NCBI GenBank assembly: GCA_002694025.1
Contig: NZKX01000086.1
Coordinates: 1-17,825 of the forward strand
Reading direction: 5' to 3'
Source: Fidelibacterota bacterium
GTDB taxonomy: Bacteria > Marinisomatota > Marinisomatia > Marinisomatales > UBA1611
Length of the DNA stretch: 17,825 bases
Made by a program: the position numbers and the translations under genes. Under the pieces are notes generated by a model. It made no database searches. It was not told where the DNA came from and saw only the letters and a list, made by a program, of their open reading frames with translations. Position 1 is the first letter of the stretch. The number at the start of each line of letters is the position of its first letter. Shown here piece by piece: positions 15,853-17,825 of this stretch.

Positions 15853-17816
15853 GGAAAAACTACTCTTGCAACATGAGGTTCTGAACTGTTAATGTTGGAA
15901 ATGATAATTTCGTTATTATTTAAATCCCTGAATGATGAATTACTATTGATCTTTATTAGAGATTCGTTGCTATAAAGAATCTGAGATACAGCCATTTTTA
16001 CAGATACGAGGTCTCCGCTTCCTTCAAAACCATTGCACGACTCTCCTAAAAAAGAAATATTAATTTTTAATATGCCAAATTGATTAGGATTTTCATTTAA
16101 TAGAAGTATTGATTCTTGGCAATTAGAAAAAACAGAACCTATTTCTATGGCATCCGTAATTATACTCAAGATCTCCGAATCATATTCTAATTCTATATAA
16201 ACAGATCTTACGTTTTCAATTTCCTCAAGCATTATTTCAAAATCAAAATCCATACCTTCTTCTATCATTTGCTGTCTGGGATAAATATATAGGCCATTTG
16301 ATTGGATAGCATCAACCTTAAAAGACAGTTCCTGCCAACCATAACTTGATCCATCGCTAGAATTAGAGTTTATACGAAAAAGGTAGTTCTCTTCACTTTT
16401 ACTATCATCCAAATATTTGTATGTAATTGATTTAAATAAGGAATCATTGTAGGTAATATTTGAATATGCAGGATAATCTGCGTTTAATAATTGGTAAGTT
16501 AGATTTTCCGCAGAAGATCCTAATTCCCAACTAAGAGATATTTCTGAGCTATTTAAAGTAGTCCCTTCAATATTTAATGAGTCATTTAATCTCAAATAAA
16601 AGTTTGGATTTAGTTTTGATATATTCCAAGAAGAATTATTATCAAACTGAAATGCTTCTCTTGTTGAGTTTAGGTTACGAGCAACTAAAGCAGTTATTGA
16701 GTCTGCTATCATACAGGGCATACTGTCCTCTGCTAAAATATAAAATCCAAGATAATCATTATTTAATTCATTATGAATAGTCACCGGCTCACTAATATTG
16801 TTGATTATAGTGATGTTTCGATATGAAATGGAATCAGAAATAGTCCAGGATGAATTATATAATTCAATAACACTCACATTTTCTCTGCTAGAGATTACCT
16901 CTCCTGTTCCCAATGTTTTTGCTGTTAGACTATAATTATTTTGCGGTAATAAGTAATTATAGCTTCCACCATAATTCTCAATAATTGAAAGTCCAAAAGT
17001 TGATTGATCAGTCACAACAATTTCTTCTAATGGAATATCATTTTGAGTATAAATTTTCAAATCAGAAGAAGATTCATTTATAATTTTTAAATAACCTAAT
17101 CTACCAATATCACTTAAATAATAGATGGGCACATCTACTAATTGAGAAGGTGTACCTGCATTTAGTAAAGTATTTAATGCAATTCCAAGACTATCTAATT
17201 CAATCCATCCAACAACCTCAGAACCATTAGAATAATTATAAGAATATTTGTAATATAGATAATAATATCCAAAATCAAGGCCCAGAGTCTTATTATCATC
17301 ACCCGGAAGAATTGTTACTATCTTATTCCCACTTTTGTCATTCAAATAAATAGACGCCTCATAAATAACCATATTACCCAATTCATCTAAAGAAGGATAA
17401 TGAAAAAAAAGAGTTCCTACATCAGGAGAATTACTTCCACTTGTGATCAACCAAGTTACCTGCTCTATTTCACTTGTAGTATTGGGTAACACAACATCCC
17501 AATGCTTATAAATTTTCTCCATATTTGGTTCTGAAGGATCCGATACCTGGGATTTTTTCCATATTTTAAGGGAAATAGGTGTAGAACCATCCGAGGGTAT
17601 ATTAATTAGAAAATCATCTTTAGCTCCTATCTCTTTAAAGGGAGTTTCTAATCCTGCAATGTAAAGCAATATGGGAGCATTTAACCTATTTTGGATTAAA
17701 ATGTTTCCTAAAGTATCTTCGGCAATATCAAACTGAAATTCAGGGCTTTCTGCTTTTTGGGAACAACCTAAAAGGATTACGAGGATTATTAAAAAAAAGG
17801 AATGATTCCTTATCAT
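15849..17816 (-). CDS. Lipoprotein with C-terminal cohesin-like domain
   Basis: A 655-residue protein of no named family. The N-terminus has a signal with a good lipobox, LLGC at residues 15-18, so Cys18 is probably lipidated. The following SQKAES has no Asp at +2, which fits outer-membrane sorting. Three weakly related segments (about 37-92, 241-305, 333-382) start with GNILIQN, GYLKIIN and RNITIIN and may be repeats of one beta domain. Residues about 418-505 look Fn3-like. Residues about 507-640 look cohesin-like: IYPRQQMIEEGMDFDFEIML, VYIELEYDSEILSI, SGDLVSVKMAV, FRDLNNNEI. The stop overlaps the next gene's ATG by 4 bases (ATGA), so the two products are probably made in concert. Only 9 bases precede the start in the window, so the promoter is unseen. 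Function unknown; a surface anchor for the downstream secreted protein is my inference. Confidence 0.8.
   Translation of the reverse strand: MIRNHSFFLIILVILLGCSQKAESPEFQFDIAEDTLGNILIQNRLNAPILLYIAGLETPFKEIGAKDDFLINIPSDGSTPISLKIWKKSQVSDPSEPNMEKIYKHWDVVLPNTTSEIEQVTWLITSGSNSPDVGTLFFHYPSLDELGNMVIYEASIYLNDKSGNKIVTILPGDDNKTLGLDFGYYYLYYKYSYNYSNGSEVVGWIELDSLGIALNTLLNAGTPSQLVDVPIYYLSDIGRLGYLKIINESSSDLKIYTQNDIPLEEIVVTDQSTFGLSIIENYGGSYNYLLPQNNYSLTAKTLGTGEVISSRENVSVIELYNSSWTISDSISYRNITIINNISEPVTIHNELNNDYLGFYILAEDSMPCMIADSITALVARNLNSTREAFQFDNNSSWNISKLNPNFYLRLNDSLNIEGTTLNSSEISLSWELGSSAENLTYQLLNADYPAYSNITYNDSLFKSITYKYLDDSKSEENYLFRINSNSSDGSSYGWQELSFKVDAIQSNGLYIYPRQQMIEEGMDFDFEIMLEEIENVRSVYIELEYDSEILSIITDAIEIGSVFSNCQESILLLNENPNQFGILKINISFLGESCNGFEGSGDLVSVKMAVSQILYSNESLIKINSNSSFRDLNNNEIIISNINSSEPHVARVVFP
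15897..16298 (-). other. Cohesin-like C-terminal domain of the lipoprotein
   Basis: Residues about 507-640. The strand order and hydrophobic spacing follow cohesins: an initial IYP strand, EEGMDFDFEI, the central VRSVYIELEYDSEILSI, a Gly-rich middle, LVSVKMAV, and a last stretch with FRDLNNNEI, which matches the common cohesin end pattern. Two Cys residues (566 and 594) could form a disulfide. Recognition is by eye. Confidence 0.55.
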
Positions 17817-17825
17817 ATTTTACCA

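Overview
The window is AT-rich, densely coded bacterial DNA. It holds eleven protein genes and one tRNA, with intergenic gaps that are mostly under 100 bases. I infer a free-living Gram-negative of the Fibrobacterota-Chlorobiota-Bacteroidota neighbourhood, most likely a marine Marinimicrobia (SAR406)-type organism. The reasons are a type IX secretion (T9SS) sorting tail carrying an NYPNPFN motif, a dockerin-like plus cohesin-like arrangement just before that tail, a large PEP-synthase-like protein with receiver domains of the kind known from Bacteroidota, and the low GC content. There is no rRNA or marker protein to prove this. I see no mobile element, CRISPR array, integrase or phage gene.

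Layout, left to right. Positions 1-5005 hold five minus-strand genes, transcribed from right to left: a secreted Sm-like/coiled-coil protein (5005-3845), an exported TPR protein (3758-2466), a HAD hydrolase (2456-1758), acpS (1780-1403) and the NAD(P)HX repair enzyme nnr (1406 to beyond the left edge). The last three overlap or nearly abut and look like one operon. Positions 5074-7484 hold the minus-strand unit pgk-tpiA-secG-tRNA-Leu(GAG), which ends in a strong intrinsic terminator. A 140-base divergent spacer separates it from a plus-strand gene (7625-10603) for a 992-residue protein with two receiver-like domains and a PPDK-type ATP-grasp domain. This gene converges on gdhA (11951-10614), with only 10 bases between the stop codons. 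The right part (17816-12001) is a two-gene surface-protein operon: a lipoprotein ending in a cohesin-like domain, and a giant modular protein with a Gly-rich region, two kinds of beta-sandwich repeats, a dockerin-like segment, a cohesin-like domain and a T9SS tail. The two genes overlap by 4 bases.

How the genes work together. The central block is lower glycolysis (pgk, tpiA) tied to Sec export (secG) and a Leu tRNA. The left block is housekeeping (ACP activation, cofactor repair) beneath two exported proteins. gdhA provides ammonium assimilation. The most interesting parts are the receiver/ATP-grasp protein, which lacks the catalytic phosphohistidine and PEP-binding domains of real PEP synthase, and the lipoprotein/T9SS operon, where cohesin-like and dockerin-like modules in adjacent genes suggest that a secreted filament or adhesin docks onto an outer-membrane lipoprotein. 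That docking is a hypothesis drawn from sequence patterns only.
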